Origin: Ruminococcus sp. | GTDB lineage: Bacteria > Bacillota > Clostridia > Oscillospirales > Ruminococcaceae | Direction of reading: 5' to 3' | Length of the DNA stretch: 42,477 nt | Assembly (NCBI GenBank): GCA_017526445.1 | Contig: JAFXRI010000018.1 | Span: 1-42,477 of the forward strand | In this document: in pieces, positions 7,128 to 16,260 of the stretch | How positions within the stretch are numbered: position 1 is the stretch's first letter | Layout: the number at the start of each line of letters is the position of its first letter | Translations under genes and position numbers: made by a program | Notes under the pieces: generated by a model | Database searches by the model: none | The model's input: only the letters and a program-made list of their open reading frames with translations | Told to the model about the DNA's origin: nothing

Positions 7128-9640
7128 TGGCAGTAAAGAAATATAAGCTTAACGAGCTGGCAAAGGACCTGAAACTGACAAACAGTGATCTTATCGAGTG
7201 CCTGGGCGCTCTCGGAGGGGATGCAAAGAAGACCGTTTCGTCGCTCACCCCCGAGGAGGTAAGCTATGTGCTCGACTTCTTCACTCAGAAATTCCAGGTG
7301 GAGAACTTCGACGCCTTCTTTGCGGCGAACGTAGCACCTGAAAAGCCTGCGGAGAAGAAGCCCAAGAAGCCCGCTGCCAAGAAGGCCGAGGAGGAAAAGG
7401 CTCCCGAGATCAAGCCCGAGGAGACTAAACCTGCCGAGCCCAAGGCAGAGGAAAAGAAGCCCGAGGAGGCTAAGCCTGCCGAGCCAAAGGCAGAAGAACC
7501 AAAGGCTGCCGAAGCAAAGAAGCAGGAAAAGCGCAAGGAGCCCAAGAAGCAGGCAAAGAAGCAGGATCACGGCGTAAGGACATTCATCGGCGGCTCCAAG
7601 TCTTCCTCCGACGAAGGCTATACAGTTTCCGAGTCCTATGAGAATACGGGCAGGAAGAACGTCGATACCCGCGGAAGCTATGTAGAGCTCGACAAGTATA
7701 ACGAAAAGTATGATAACCTTGCCAATACCAAGCAGAACAAGAGCAAGGATAACTTCCAGAAGAAACAGAAGCTGACACAGAAGTCTCAGCAGTACAAGAA
7801 GCAGCAGAACCAGAGCGCCAAGAGACGCGAGGGCGAGAGCGAGAAGGAAAGGCTCCGCCGTCTGGAACTGGAAAAGGCCAGAAAGCAGCAGCTCAAGGTC
7901 CTCATCCCGGACGAGATCGTGGTATCCGAGCTGGCTTCGAGACTTAAAGTCACCGCCACCGAGGTCATCAAAAAACTCATGGGCCTGGGAGTAATGGCAT
8001 CTATCAACGAGACCGTTGACTATGACACCGCTGCCCTCGTCGCTGAGGAACTGGGCGCTAAGGTGGAGAAGGAAGTCATCGTCACTATCGAGGAAAGACT
8101 TATAGTTGACGAGGAGGACAGCGAGGAGAACCTCGAGGAAAGATGCCCGGTAGTCGTTGTTATGGGACACGTCGATCACGGAAAGACCTCTATCCTCGAC
8201 AGGATCAGAAACGCAAATGTCGCCGAGGGCGAGGCCGGAGGCATCACCCAGCATATCGGCGCTTATCAGGTATATTACAATAACAAGAAGATCACCTTCC
8301 TGGATACTCCCGGACATGAGGCGTTCACCGCTATGAGAGCAAGAGGCGCAAATATCACCGATATCGTTATCCTCGTAGTTGCCGCTGACGACGGTATCAT
8401 GCCCCAGACCGTTGAGTCTATCAACCACGCAAAGGCTGCCGGCGTATCTATCATCGTGGCTATAAACAAGATGGATAAGGAAGGCGCCGATCCCGACAGA
8501 GTAAAGCAGGAACTCACCGAGCACAGCCTCGTTGTCGAGGAGTGGGGCGGCGATGTCATCGCTGTTCCCGTTTCCGCCAAGACCGGTATGGGCATCGACG
8601 AACTGCTTGAAAATATACTTCTGGTGGCCGAGGTCAAGGAACTCAAGGCCAATCCTCACAAAGCCGCTAAGGGTACTGTCATCGAGGCCAAGCTGGACAA
8701 GGGCAAGGGCCCGACTGCCACACTGCTGGTAGAGGGCGGCACACTGCATACCGGTGATGTCATCATTGCAGGCACCGCCGTGGGCCGTGTAAGGACTATG
8801 ACCAACGACAAGGGCAACAAGATAGACAAGGCAGGCCCCTCGACTCCTGTGGAGATCACAGGTCTTGCAGAGGTGCCTATGAGCGGCGACACATTCAATG
8901 CCGTTGCTGATGAGAAGCTGGCAAGAGAGCTTGTTGAGCAGAGAAAACATCAGGCCAAGGAAGAGGAATTCAAGAAGGCCAGCAAGGTAACTCTTGACAA
9001 TCTGTTCAGCCAGATCAGCGAGGGCGAGATGAAGGAGCTGCCCATCATCGTCAAGGCAGACGTTCAGGGCTCGGTAGAAGCTGTAAAGCAGAGCCTGGAG
9101 AAGATCTCCAACGACGAGGTAAGAGTAAGAGTCATCCACGGTGCCGTTGGTGCCGTAAACGAGAGCGACGTTATGCTGGCGAATGCATCCAACGCTATTA
9201 TCGTCGGCTTCAACGTAAGGCCCGATCCCGTGGCCAAGGAAAACGCCGAGCGCGACGGCGTAGATATCCGCCTTTACAGGATAATCTACGACGCTATCGA
9301 GGAGATCACCACCGCTATGAAGGGTATGCTGGCTCCCAAGTTCCGCGAGATCGACACTGCAAGAGTGGAAGTAAGACAGGTTTACAAGATCAGCTCGGTT
9401 GGAAATGTTGCAGGTGCTTATGTACTCAGCGGAAAGATCGGCAGGAACGATCTTATCAGAGTTGTGCGTGACGGCATCATCATCGCCGACGACAAGATGT
9501 CCTCGCTCAAGCGTTTCAAGGACGACGTAAAGGAAGTAGCCGAAGGCTACGAGTGCGGTATCACTCTTGAAAAGTTCACCGATATCAAGGAAGGCGACAT
9601 CTTCGAGGGCTACATCATGGAAGAATACAGAGAGCCCTAA
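7127..9640 (+). CDS. infB: Translation initiation factor IF-2
   Basis: 837 residues. There is an N-terminal IF2N helix bundle (1-60), a long Lys/Glu/Pro-rich linker (about 65-255) and a second IF2N-like domain (about 265-315). The GTPase domain has GHVDHGKTS (from about 347), [12 protein letters not shown] and SAKTG; the C-terminal beta-barrels follow. It brings fMet-tRNA to the 30S subunit. The ATG overlaps the ylxQ stop (TAATG). The linker is highly biased, with repeated K/P/A/E units, which also generates a long meaningless antisense frame. Confidence 0.97.
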   Translation: MAVKKYKLNELAKDLKLTNSDLIECLGALGGDAKKTVSSLTPEEVSYVLDFFTQKFQVENFDAFFAANVAPEKPAEKKPKKPAAKKAEEEKAPEIKPEETKPAEPKAEEKKPEEAKPAEPKAEEPKAAEAKKQEKRKEPKKQAKKQDHGVRTFIGGSKSSSDEGYTVSESYENTGRKNVDTRGSYVELDKYNEKYDNLANTKQNKSKDNFQKKQKLTQKSQQYKKQQNQSAKRREGESEKERLRRLELEKARKQQLKVLIPDEIVVSELASRLKVTATEVIKKLMGLGVMASINETVDYDTAALVAEELGAKVEKEVIVTIEERLIVDEEDSEENLEERCPVVVVMGHVDHGKTSILDRIRNANVAEGEAGGITQHIGAYQVYYNNKKITFLDTPGHEAFTAMRARGANITDIVILVVAADDGIMPQTVESINHAKAAGVSIIVAINKMDKEGADPDRVKQELTEHSLVVEEWGGDVIAVPVSAKTGMGIDELLENILLVAEVKELKANPHKAAKGTVIEAKLDKGKGPTATLLVEGGTLHTGDVIIAGTAVGRVRTMTNDKGNKIDKAGPSTPVEITGLAEVPMSGDTFNAVADEKLARELVEQRKHQAKEEEFKKASKVTLDNLFSQISEGEMKELPIIVKADVQGSVEAVKQSLEKISNDEVRVRVIHGAVGAVNESDVMLANASNAIIVGFNVRPDPVAKENAERDGVDIRLYRIIYDAIEEITTAMKGMLAPKFREIDTARVEVRQVYKISSVGNVAGAYVLSGKIGRNDLIRVVRDGIIIADDKMSSLKRFKDDVKEVAEGYECGITLEKFTDIKEGDIFEGYIMEEYREP

Positions 9641-9649
9641 GCGCGGGCG

Positions 9650-9742
9650 GCGCAATTCCCCCACCCTCATAGCTTTATGAGGGGCCGAAATTTGCTTTGC
9701 CCTCCCCGGAGGGGAGGGGGAAGGATTTGTGCAGAACTGAAA
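9650..9742. repeat. Cruciform-like hairpin element between infB and rimP
   Basis: Two perfect 8-bp hairpins, CCCTCATA-GCTT-TATGAGGG and CCCTCCCC-GGA-GGGGAGGG, sit side by side. They are enclosed by an imperfect outer stem (GCGCAATTCCCCC..CCCTC with GAGGGGGAAGGATTTGTGC). The result is a cloverleaf-shaped element of about 93 bp in the 149-bp infB-rimP gap. There is no terminal T-run, so it is not a typical terminator. It looks like a small non-autonomous palindromic repeat or an RNA-processing site. Confidence 0.75.
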
Positions 9743-9789
9743 ATTGCACCTGACGGGTAACCGATAAGAATTAAAGGGGAGGTTTTGTT

Positions 9790-10254
9790 ATGGCAACAGT
9801 TGACAAAGTAAGAGATCTCGCGCAGCCGATCTGTGACGAGCTGGGGCTTTTCCTCTGGGACGTAATATTCGAGAAGGAGGGTGCCAGCTGGTATCTGAAA
9901 GTGCTCATCGACAAGGACGGCGGCGTGGATATGAACGACTGTGAAGCTGTCACACGCCCGCTGAACAAGCTTCTGGACGAGACCGATCCCATACAGCAGA
10001 GCTACATTTTAGAAGTGGGCAGCCCCGGGCTCGGGCGCGTGCTCAGACGGCCGGAGCATTTTATCGTCTGCATCGGGGACGAGGTGCGGGTGCGTACCAT
10101 CAGACCGGTGAACGGCGAGCGGGATTTCATAGGCATACTCTACAGCTATGAAAAAAACGAGTTCGTAATAGCACAGTCCGAGGACGAAGCCGACAGACTG
10201 ACTTTCAAGACTGCGGACTGCGCTTATGTAAAGCTGAATGACGACCAGTTCTGA
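9790..10254 (+). CDS. rimP: Ribosome maturation factor RimP
   Basis: 154 residues. Family features are IFEKEGASWYLKVLIDKDGGVDMNDC in the N-terminal domain (about 29-54), then a segment ending LEVGSPGLGRVLRRPEHF. RimP assists 30S subunit assembly. It has a good RBS (GGGGAGG) and begins after the hairpin element. In most Bacillota rimP precedes nusA; here it follows infB, so the operon has been rearranged. Its stop (TGA 10252-10254) is followed one base later by the ATG of a GNAT gene. Confidence 0.93.
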   Translation: MATVDKVRDLAQPICDELGLFLWDVIFEKEGASWYLKVLIDKDGGVDMNDCEAVTRPLNKLLDETDPIQQSYILEVGSPGLGRVLRRPEHFIVCIGDEVRVRTIRPVNGERDFIGILYSYEKNEFVIAQSEDEADRLTFKTADCAYVKLNDDQF

Positions 10255-10255
10255 T

Positions 10256-10807
10256 ATGAGTCTTATCATTGAAACGGAAAGGCTCTTTCTCAGGGAAATG
10301 ACAGAAAGGGACTTTGATGCACTTTACAAGGTGCTTGCGGACAGAAACATAATGCAGCACTACCCGTACCATTTCGACGAGGAGAGGGTGCGCGGCTGGA
10401 TAGACCGCAATATTGAGCGGTACCGTGTTTTCGGATTCGGGCTGTGGGCGGTATGCCTCAGGGACACCGGCGAGATGATCGGTGACTGCGGGCTCACAAT
10501 GCAGATGATCGGCGGTGTGATAAGGCCCGAGATAGGGTATCATATCCGTGCGGACCATCAGCGGAAAGGGTATGCCTCGGAGTCTGCAAGGGCTGTGTGT
10601 AACTGGACTTTTGAGAACCTGCCTTTCGGATCGGTGTACTCGTATATGAAGCATACCAATGAGCCCTCTGCGAAGACGGCTATGGCCTACGGATGCAGGC
10701 AGATCGCCGAGTTCCCCGATGAGGACAACGGCATCACAAAAGTGTTTGAACTAACTAAAGAGAACTGGAAAAAACAGATAACAGGAGATAATTATGGCAT
10801 CACATAA
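10256..10807 (+). CDS. GNAT family N-acetyltransferase (RimJ/RimL type)
   Basis: 183 residues. It opens with IIETERLFLREMTERDFDAL, the usual start of RimJ/RimL-like GNATs. The acetyl-CoA loop follows in RADHQRKGYASESARAV, and later NEPSAKTAMAYG. Start ATG 10256 lies one base after the rimP stop, and the 3' end overlaps rbfA by 14 bases, so it is embedded in the operon. The substrate could be a ribosomal protein N-terminus or a small molecule; sequence alone does not decide. Confidence 0.85.
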   Translation: MSLIIETERLFLREMTERDFDALYKVLADRNIMQHYPYHFDEERVRGWIDRNIERYRVFGFGLWAVCLRDTGEMIGDCGLTMQMIGGVIRPEIGYHIRADHQRKGYASESARAVCNWTFENLPFGSVYSYMKHTNEPSAKTAMAYGCRQIAEFPDEDNGITKVFELTKENWKKQITGDNYGIT

Positions 10808-11186
10808 AGCAGGCAGAATGGCCGAGGACATCAGAAGAATAGTCTCGGGCAAGATGCAGGATCTTAAAGATCCGAGAATAAACGGCGGCGAGATGCTCAC
10901 AGTGGTGAGATGCGAAGTCGCCAACGACGGCAGCTTCTGCAAGATCTATATATCCTCGCTGGAGGGCTTTGACAGAGCAAAGCAGGCTGTCAAGGGCTTT
11001 GAGAGCGCTTCGGGGTATCTCAAAAGAGAGATCTCCAATGTGCTGGGGCTGAGAAAAGCTCCCGAGCTGAAATTCGTGGCCGATGACTCAGCTGAGTATT
11101 CGGCAAGGATATTTGAAAAACTCAAAAACATCAGACCCAATCAGACCGGGGAGACCGAAGAGAACGGAGACAGCGATGAAGGCTGA
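10794..11186 (+). CDS. rbfA: 30S ribosome-binding factor RbfA
   Basis: 130 residues. The family pattern is clear: GRMAEDIRRIVSGKM, then DPRINGGEMLTV, and a later LKREISNVLGLRKAPELKFV, which holds the KH-like core. RbfA helps mature the 5' end of 16S rRNA and acts in the cold. The tail is acidic. The start overlaps the preceding GNAT gene, and the 3' end overlaps tatD by 11 bases. Confidence 0.95.
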   Translation: MASHKAGRMAEDIRRIVSGKMQDLKDPRINGGEMLTVVRCEVANDGSFCKIYISSLEGFDRAKQAVKGFESASGYLKREISNVLGLRKAPELKFVADDSAEYSARIFEKLKNIRPNQTGETEENGDSDEG

Positions 11187-11955
11187 ATACTGCGACATCG
11201 GACTTAACCTCTTCTCCTCACAGTTCAAGGATCCAGAGGAGATAATGCAGGGCGCCCACGCTGCGGGAGTGCAGTTCATCATAACCGGCTCGGATATGAA
11301 AAGCAGCATCGCCGCGGAAAAGTTCGTGAAAGACCATGACTGCTACGCGACGGCGGGTATCCATCCCCATAACGCGGAGCGTGCAGAGGACCGGGACTTT
11401 GACAAGCTCGGAGAACTTCTTGCCGGCGAGCGCGTGGCGGCGGTGGGAGAGTGCGGACTGGACTATGACAGGATGTTCTCCCCCAGAGAGGCACAGCTTC
11501 GCTGCCTGGAAAGGCATATAGAGCTTGCCGAGAAGACCGGACTGCCTATGTTCCTCCACGAGAGGGCGGCCTCCGAAGACCTGATAAAGGTGTTCTCTGA
11601 ACACAGGGAGCTATGCGGAAGGTCCGTTGTCCACTGCTTCACAGGGGACAGGGCAACGGCAGAGAAGTATCTCGATATGGGATTCAATATTGGTGTGACC
11701 GGCTGGATATGCGATGACAGGCGGGCGCAGGACCTCAGAGAAGCCGTCAGCGTCATCCCGGCAGACCGCATAATGATCGAAACAGATGCCCCGTATCTTA
11801 TCCCGAGGGGGATAAAAGGCCTCGGGCGGGTGAACCTGCCGCAGTATGTAAAATACGTCTGCACAGCCCTGGCCGGATATATGGGTATAAACGAACAGGA
11901 GCTGAAAAAAGCCCTGCTTGACAACACAAGGCGCTTCTTCGGCATTGAGCTTTAG
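11176..11955 (+). CDS. tatD: TatD DNase (TatD-proper branch)
   Basis: 259 residues. It begins CDIGLNLFSSQF, which mirrors the E. coli TatD N-terminus (DIGVNLTSSQF) rather than the DSHSHYD of the paralogue at 261. Further motifs are TAGIHPHN, GECGLDYDRMF, VVHCFTGDR, GVTGWICDDRR and METDAPYLIPRG with the metal-binding Asp. TatD proteins are metal-dependent 3'-5' exonucleases on DNA or RNA. ATG 11176 has GGAG upstream and overlaps rbfA by 11 bases; the frame is open further upstream but without a family match. Confidence 0.88.
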   Translation: MKAEYCDIGLNLFSSQFKDPEEIMQGAHAAGVQFIITGSDMKSSIAAEKFVKDHDCYATAGIHPHNAERAEDRDFDKLGELLAGERVAAVGECGLDYDRMFSPREAQLRCLERHIELAEKTGLPMFLHERAASEDLIKVFSEHRELCGRSVVHCFTGDRATAEKYLDMGFNIGVTGWICDDRRAQDLREAVSVIPADRIMIETDAPYLIPRGIKGLGRVNLPQYVKYVCTALAGYMGINEQELKKALLDNTRRFFGIEL

Positions 11956-12020
11956 GGCTGCAGAAAATGCCGGGTATATCAACTATCAACTATAAATCAT
12001 TAAAAGGCCGGGGGTGCGAA

Positions 12021-12980
12021 ATGACTTTCGCTGAGATAGGACGCTTCTTTGAAGAACACGACTGCTATACTATACTGACACATAAAAGTCCCGACGGAGA
12101 TACCCTCGGTGCAGGCTTCGGCCTGTGTGCGTATCTGAGAGATATGGGCAAAAAAGCCAACGTGGTAAACGCCGACGGCTTTCCCGACCGATACTACTTT
12201 ATGTACGACGACTACACAGAGCAGGATTTCGAGGAACAGTGTATAATCGCTGTGGACATCGCAGATCCCAGCCTTATCGGCAGCGCCCTGCCCCAGTATA
12301 TGGTGCCGGGCAAGGTGGACCTGTGTATAGATCACCATATCTCAAATAAGTATTACGCCAAGCAAAGCTATGTGGACGGCAGTTCTTCGGCAGCCTGCCT
12401 GATACTCTTTGAGCTGTTCAAGGAGCTGGGCAGACCTATAAGCGATCTCATCGCCGCCTGTCTCTATACCGGCATCGCTACGGATACCGGCTGCTTCAAG
12501 TATGAAAACACCACTCCCCAGGCGCACCTTGCAGCCGCGGAGCTGATACAGTACAACTTCGGATACGCCTTCATAAACAGAAGGATGTTCGATATAAAGA
12601 GCAAGGGCAGGATGGCAGCGGAGAAATTCGTTACCGATAATATGGAGTTCTACTGCAACGATAAATGCGCACTCATAGCCCTTACGACCGAAACGATGCA
12701 GAGCTGCGGCATAGAACCCGCCGAGTTTGAGGGAATAGCCTCGATACCCCTGTCGGTGGAGGGCGTAGAGATCGGTATTACAATAAAGCAGCGCCACGAG
12801 GATGTGTTCAAGCTGTCGGTAAGGACCACCGAAAAGCTGGATGCTTCGGCCTTCTGCAAGCAGTTCGGCGGCGGAGGACATATTCGCGCCGCAGGCTGTG
12901 AGATCAAAGGCTCCCTTGAGGACGTGGAGAAACAGGTGAGAGCCGCTGTGGAAGCTCTGGGGCTCTGCAGCGATGACTGA
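12021..12980 (+). CDS. nrnA: Bifunctional oligoribonuclease/PAP phosphatase NrnA (DHH/DHHA1)
   Basis: 319 residues. The DHH domain has THKSPDGDTLGA (20-31), AVDIADPSL, CIDHHIS and GIATDTGCFKYENT. The DHHA1 domain carries the glycine-rich FGGGGHIRAAG. The family degrades short RNA oligonucleotides and hydrolyses pAp. Start ATG 12021 follows a GGGGGTG stretch. The stop overlaps the truB start (ATG at 12973). Presence between rbfA and truB is a common Bacillota arrangement. Confidence 0.93.
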   Translation: MTFAEIGRFFEEHDCYTILTHKSPDGDTLGAGFGLCAYLRDMGKKANVVNADGFPDRYYFMYDDYTEQDFEEQCIIAVDIADPSLIGSALPQYMVPGKVDLCIDHHISNKYYAKQSYVDGSSSAACLILFELFKELGRPISDLIAACLYTGIATDTGCFKYENTTPQAHLAAAELIQYNFGYAFINRRMFDIKSKGRMAAEKFVTDNMEFYCNDKCALIALTTETMQSCGIEPAEFEGIASIPLSVEGVEIGITIKQRHEDVFKLSVRTTEKLDASAFCKQFGGGGHIRAAGCEIKGSLEDVEKQVRAAVEALGLCSDD

Positions 12981-13869
12981 GCGCGAAGCCTGCGGGCTGA
13001 TTCCCGTGTTCAAGCCGGAGGGCTGGACCTCCTTCGACGTGATCGCCAAGCTGAGAGGGATACTTCATATGAAGCGCCTCGGCCACGGAGGGACTCTTGA
13101 TCCTATGGCCACGGGAGTGCTGCCGGTATTCGTCGGAAAGGCCGCCAAGGCCTGCGACATACTCCCGGACAGCGACAAGACCTATGAAGCGGGATTTAAG
13201 CTGGGCATCACCACTGACACCCAGGATATCACCGGGAAGGTCCTCTCGGAAAACAGCAGGGCAGTATCTTCGGAGGATATAGAGCGGGAGCTCGCCGCCT
13301 TCCGGGGAGAGATAATGCAGCTGCCGCCTATGTACTCCGCCGTTAAGGTGGGAGGAAAACGGCTCTATGAGCTGGCAAGAGAAGGCAAGGAGATAGAGCG
13401 TCAGCCCCGGAAGATCACCGTCTATGAGGCAGAGCTTACAGGATACGGCAAAGATACCCGTGAGGGCAATCTGCGCATCAGCTGCTCCAGGGGGACATAT
13501 ATAAGGACCATTATACACGATCTGGGAAACGCGCTGGGCTGCGGGGGAGCAATGACCTCCCTTTGCAGAGTCAGAGCCGCAGGTTTTTCCCTCGGCGAAT
13601 GCTTCACACTGGAGCAGATCGCTGAAAAGCCCCTGGACGAGGTGCTCTCGCCGCTGATGAAGGCGTTTGAGAGCCTTCCGAAAACGCCGCCGCTGAGCGG
13701 GCACTGCACCGCTATGTACAAAAACGGCGTCAAGCTCAGGCCTGAGCAGATCGGGGCAGAGGGCATCAGCGGAGACTTCTGCGTCATCGACGGGGACAGC
13801 ACCCTGCTGGGGATAGCAAGAACTGACACGGACAAGAACGAAGTAAGAGCTGTAAGGAATTTCTACTGA
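12973..13869 (+). CDS. truB: tRNA pseudouridine(55) synthase TruB
   Basis: 298 residues. It starts with GLIPVFKPEGWTSFDV, then GHGGTLDPMATGVLPV, in which Asp43 is the catalytic residue. PPMYSAVKVGGKRLYE and CSRGTYIRTIIHDLG follow, with a C-terminal PUA-like region. It makes pseudouridine 55 in the T-loop of tRNAs. The ATG overlaps the nrnA stop by 8 bases. Confidence 0.96.
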   Translation: MTEREACGLIPVFKPEGWTSFDVIAKLRGILHMKRLGHGGTLDPMATGVLPVFVGKAAKACDILPDSDKTYEAGFKLGITTDTQDITGKVLSENSRAVSSEDIERELAAFRGEIMQLPPMYSAVKVGGKRLYELAREGKEIERQPRKITVYEAELTGYGKDTREGNLRISCSRGTYIRTIIHDLGNALGCGGAMTSLCRVRAAGFSLGECFTLEQIAEKPLDEVLSPLMKAFESLPKTPPLSGHCTAMYKNGVKLRPEQIGAEGISGDFCVIDGDSTLLGIARTDTDKNEVRAVRNFY

Positions 13870-13880
13870 GCTGACCAATT

Positions 13881-14294
13881 ATGGAAAAATATACTGTAAA
13901 ATACAACGAACTGACCGCTGAAGAATTCATCACCCTCTGGGAAACGGTCTGGGGAGCGGGGCCATCCCCCGAACAGACACGCCTCGCAATGGAGAACACC
14001 CTGTTCCGGGTGTCGGTCTTCGACGGTGAAAAGATCATCGCTATGGCAAGGATGATAGGCGATATGGGGCTCTGCTGCTACATCAAGGATGTGGTAGTCA
14101 GGCCGGAGTATCAGGGCAGGGGCATCGGACGGATGCTCATAGAGGAACTGCTTAAATTCACAGGCGGCCACGGTGTCGCCGGTACAGATGTATTTGTGGA
14201 GCTTTGCGCTATGCCGGACAAAATACCTTTCTATGAAAAATTCGGCTTTGACCGGAATGAAGCGCAGAGACTTAAAATGATGTACCATATCTGA
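13881..14294 (+). CDS. GNAT family N-acetyltransferase
   Basis: 137 residues, a single small GNAT domain. The acetyl-CoA-binding signature is VVVRPEYQGRGIGRMLIEELL, with a later IPFYEKFGFDRNEAQ. No strong RBS precedes ATG 13881, so coupling to truB (11 bases upstream) is likely. The substrate is unknown. It is the second unrelated GNAT in this translation operon. Confidence 0.85.
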   Translation: MEKYTVKYNELTAEEFITLWETVWGAGPSPEQTRLAMENTLFRVSVFDGEKIIAMARMIGDMGLCCYIKDVVVRPEYQGRGIGRMLIEELLKFTGGHGVAGTDVFVELCAMPDKIPFYEKFGFDRNEAQRLKMMYHI

Positions 14295-14310
14295 AAAATG
14301 AGGTGCTCGG

Positions 14311-15216
14311 ATGAAAGACATCACAACCGAATATTCTCCGCTGCCCGAACGAACAGCTGTGGCTCTCGGAGTGTTTGACGGAGTGCATCTGGGCCACAGA
14401 CTGGTCATCGACCGTGCCGCGGAACTGGCAGGGGATGAGCTTAGATCGGCTGTGTTCACCTTCCGGCAGGATACAGTCCTTAACAAGGGCAGCGAGCGCC
14501 TGCTCACCGAAAGAGAAAAGCTCCGGCGGCTATCGCAAAGAAAGGTGGATTACGTCTGTTCCCCGGATTTCGGAGAAGTAAAAGACCTTTCTGCCGTCAC
14601 CTTTGTCAAGGAGATACTTGCAGGCCGCCTGCGGTGCAGATATGCCGTCTGCGGAAAAGATTTCCGCTTCGGCAAGGGCGCTTCGGGAGATATAAAGCTT
14701 CTGAAGGAGCTGGGCGGAAAGCTGGGCTTCGAGACCGTGGTGCTGGACAAGCTCGCCCTGAACGGCGAGACGGTGAGCTCTACGGTGATAAAGGAATACA
14801 TAAGGCGTGGCGAGATACTCCGTGCCAACGAGATGCTTGGCTACCGGTTCACTATCGCCGAGCCTGTCATACACGGCAATGAGCTGGGCAGGACCTGGGA
14901 CTTCCCCACGATAAACCAGCTGCTGCCGGTGCATATAATAATACCTAAGTACGGCGTGTATGTATCGCGGGTGAAGATCGACGGCAAGGCCTATGCGGGT
15001 GTGACGAATATCGGCGTCAAGCCCACCGTCGGCAAGCAGATAGCTCCCCTGGCCGAGACCTATATCCTTAACTTCAACGGCGACCTGTACGGCAGGATCA
15101 TCCGGGTGAGCCTGGAACGCTTCATCCGCCCCGAGCAGAAGTTCGGCAGCTTCGATGACCTGCGGCACCAGATCGAAAAGGATACCGCCGAGGCCGCAAG
15201 ATCAGCAGATATCTGA
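14311..15216 (+). CDS. ribF: Bifunctional riboflavin kinase/FAD synthetase RibF
   Basis: 301 residues. The N-terminal FMN adenylyltransferase domain has GVFDGVHLGHR (20-30) and GKDFRFGKG. The C-terminal riboflavin kinase domain has GNELGRTWDFPTINQ, where the usual 'GR.lgfPTaN' carries TWD. YAGVTNIGVKPTVG follows, then a final LRHQIEKD. It converts riboflavin to FMN and FAD. The RBS GAGGTG precedes ATG 14311. It is the last gene of the operon; no terminator follows, and the next promoter is 8 bases after the stop. Confidence 0.94.
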   Translation: MKDITTEYSPLPERTAVALGVFDGVHLGHRLVIDRAAELAGDELRSAVFTFRQDTVLNKGSERLLTEREKLRRLSQRKVDYVCSPDFGEVKDLSAVTFVKEILAGRLRCRYAVCGKDFRFGKGASGDIKLLKELGGKLGFETVVLDKLALNGETVSSTVIKEYIRRGEILRANEMLGYRFTIAEPVIHGNELGRTWDFPTINQLLPVHIIIPKYGVYVSRVKIDGKAYAGVTNIGVKPTVGKQIAPLAETYILNFNGDLYGRIIRVSLERFIRPEQKFGSFDDLRHQIEKDTAEAARSADI

Positions 15217-15223
15217 TTTTTAT

Positions 15224-15253
15224 TTGACTGTCACACAGCTGACACATTAAAAT
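15224..15253 (+). promoter_or_regulatory. Probable promoter of the Gld-type ABC exporter operon
   Basis: TTGACT (15224-15229), an 18-bp spacer and TAAAAT (15248-15253). It lies 53 bases before the first gene in a short A/T-rich gap. Confidence 0.6.
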
Positions 15254-15306
15254 GATAAACTATTACCGGCATTGTTTTTGCAATACCTTTCCGGGAGGGA
15301 AAATAA

Positions 15307-16260
15307 ATGATCGAAGTACAGAATCTGTCCAAGCATTACGGAGACAAGAAGGCAGTTGACAATATCTCCTTCAAGGCTGAGGACGGAGAGATCCTGGGCT
15401 TCCTCGGGCCTAACGGCGCAGGAAAGTCCACCACCATGAACATCCTTACGGGCTACATATCCTCAACATCGGGCAAGGCCCTGATCGACGGGACAGACAT
15501 ACTGGAGGATCCGATCAAGGCCAAGTCCAAGATCGGCTATCTGCCGGAACTGCCGCCCCTTTATCTCGATATGACCGTCAAGGAGTACCTTAATTTCATC
15601 TATGACCTGAAGAAGTGCAAGCTCCCGAGGAACACACACCTCAAGGACATCTGCAATCTTGTGAAGATCGACCACGTCTATAAGCGGCTGATCAAGAACC
15701 TCTCCAAGGGCTATAAGCAGAGAGTGGGACTGGCACAGGCGCTGGTGGGCAACCCCAACGTGCTGATACTGGACGAGCCCACGGTGGGACTCGATCCCAA
15801 GCAGATAATCGAGATAAGAACTCTTATCAAGAAGCTGGGACGCAACCATACCGTGATACTGTCCTCGCATATACTCTCCGAGGTGCAGGCCGTCTGCGAC
15901 AAGATCATCGTTATCAACGAGGGAAAGATCGTCGCCGACGATACCGAGGACAACCTCTCCCGCAAGCTCTCCTCTGACCATAAGCTCATCGTCAGGATCG
16001 AGGGCGACCAGAAAAAGGTGACCGATCTTATCGACAGCCTGGCAAATGTGGAGAAGGTGGACATCGGCGCCAAGCACGGCGACGATTGCTGGGAGTACAG
16101 GATCGAATCCAAAGAGGGCACGGATATCAGGCGCGACCTGTTCATCCACTGCGCTCAGAAGGGCTTCGTGATACTGGAAATGAGATCCAGCGAGCTTTCA
16201 CTGGAGGATATATTCCTCAGACTTACTATGGGCAAAAGCATTGACGGAGGTGAGGACTGA
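15307..16260 (+). CDS. ABC exporter ATP-binding protein (GldA-like)
   Basis: 317 residues. Walker A is GPNGAGKST (34-42), the ABC signature is LSKGYKQRVG (132-141) and Walker B is VLILDEP (152-158) with TVGLDPKQ. The extra C-terminal domain (about 225-317) is typical of the drug/lipid exporter ATPase subfamily that includes GldA. It energises the permease encoded next; their reading frames overlap (TGATG at 16258-16262). It has a strong RBS, GGGAGGG. Confidence 0.9.
   Translation: MIEVQNLSKHYGDKKAVDNISFKAEDGEILGFLGPNGAGKSTTMNILTGYISSTSGKALIDGTDILEDPIKAKSKIGYLPELPPLYLDMTVKEYLNFIYDLKKCKLPRNTHLKDICNLVKIDHVYKRLIKNLSKGYKQRVGLAQALVGNPNVLILDEPTVGLDPKQIIEIRTLIKKLGRNHTVILSSHILSEVQAVCDKIIVINEGKIVADDTEDNLSRKLSSDHKLIVRIEGDQKKVTDLIDSLANVEKVDIGAKHGDDCWEYRIESKEGTDIRRDLFIHCAQKGFVILEMRSSELSLEDIFLRLTMGKSIDGGED

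Noticed and set aside
7124-9670. 848-codon open frame on the minus strand opposite infB
   Set aside because: It is the antisense of infB in a gene with strongly biased codons; the translation is Leu/Val/Asp-rich without motifs or an RBS.
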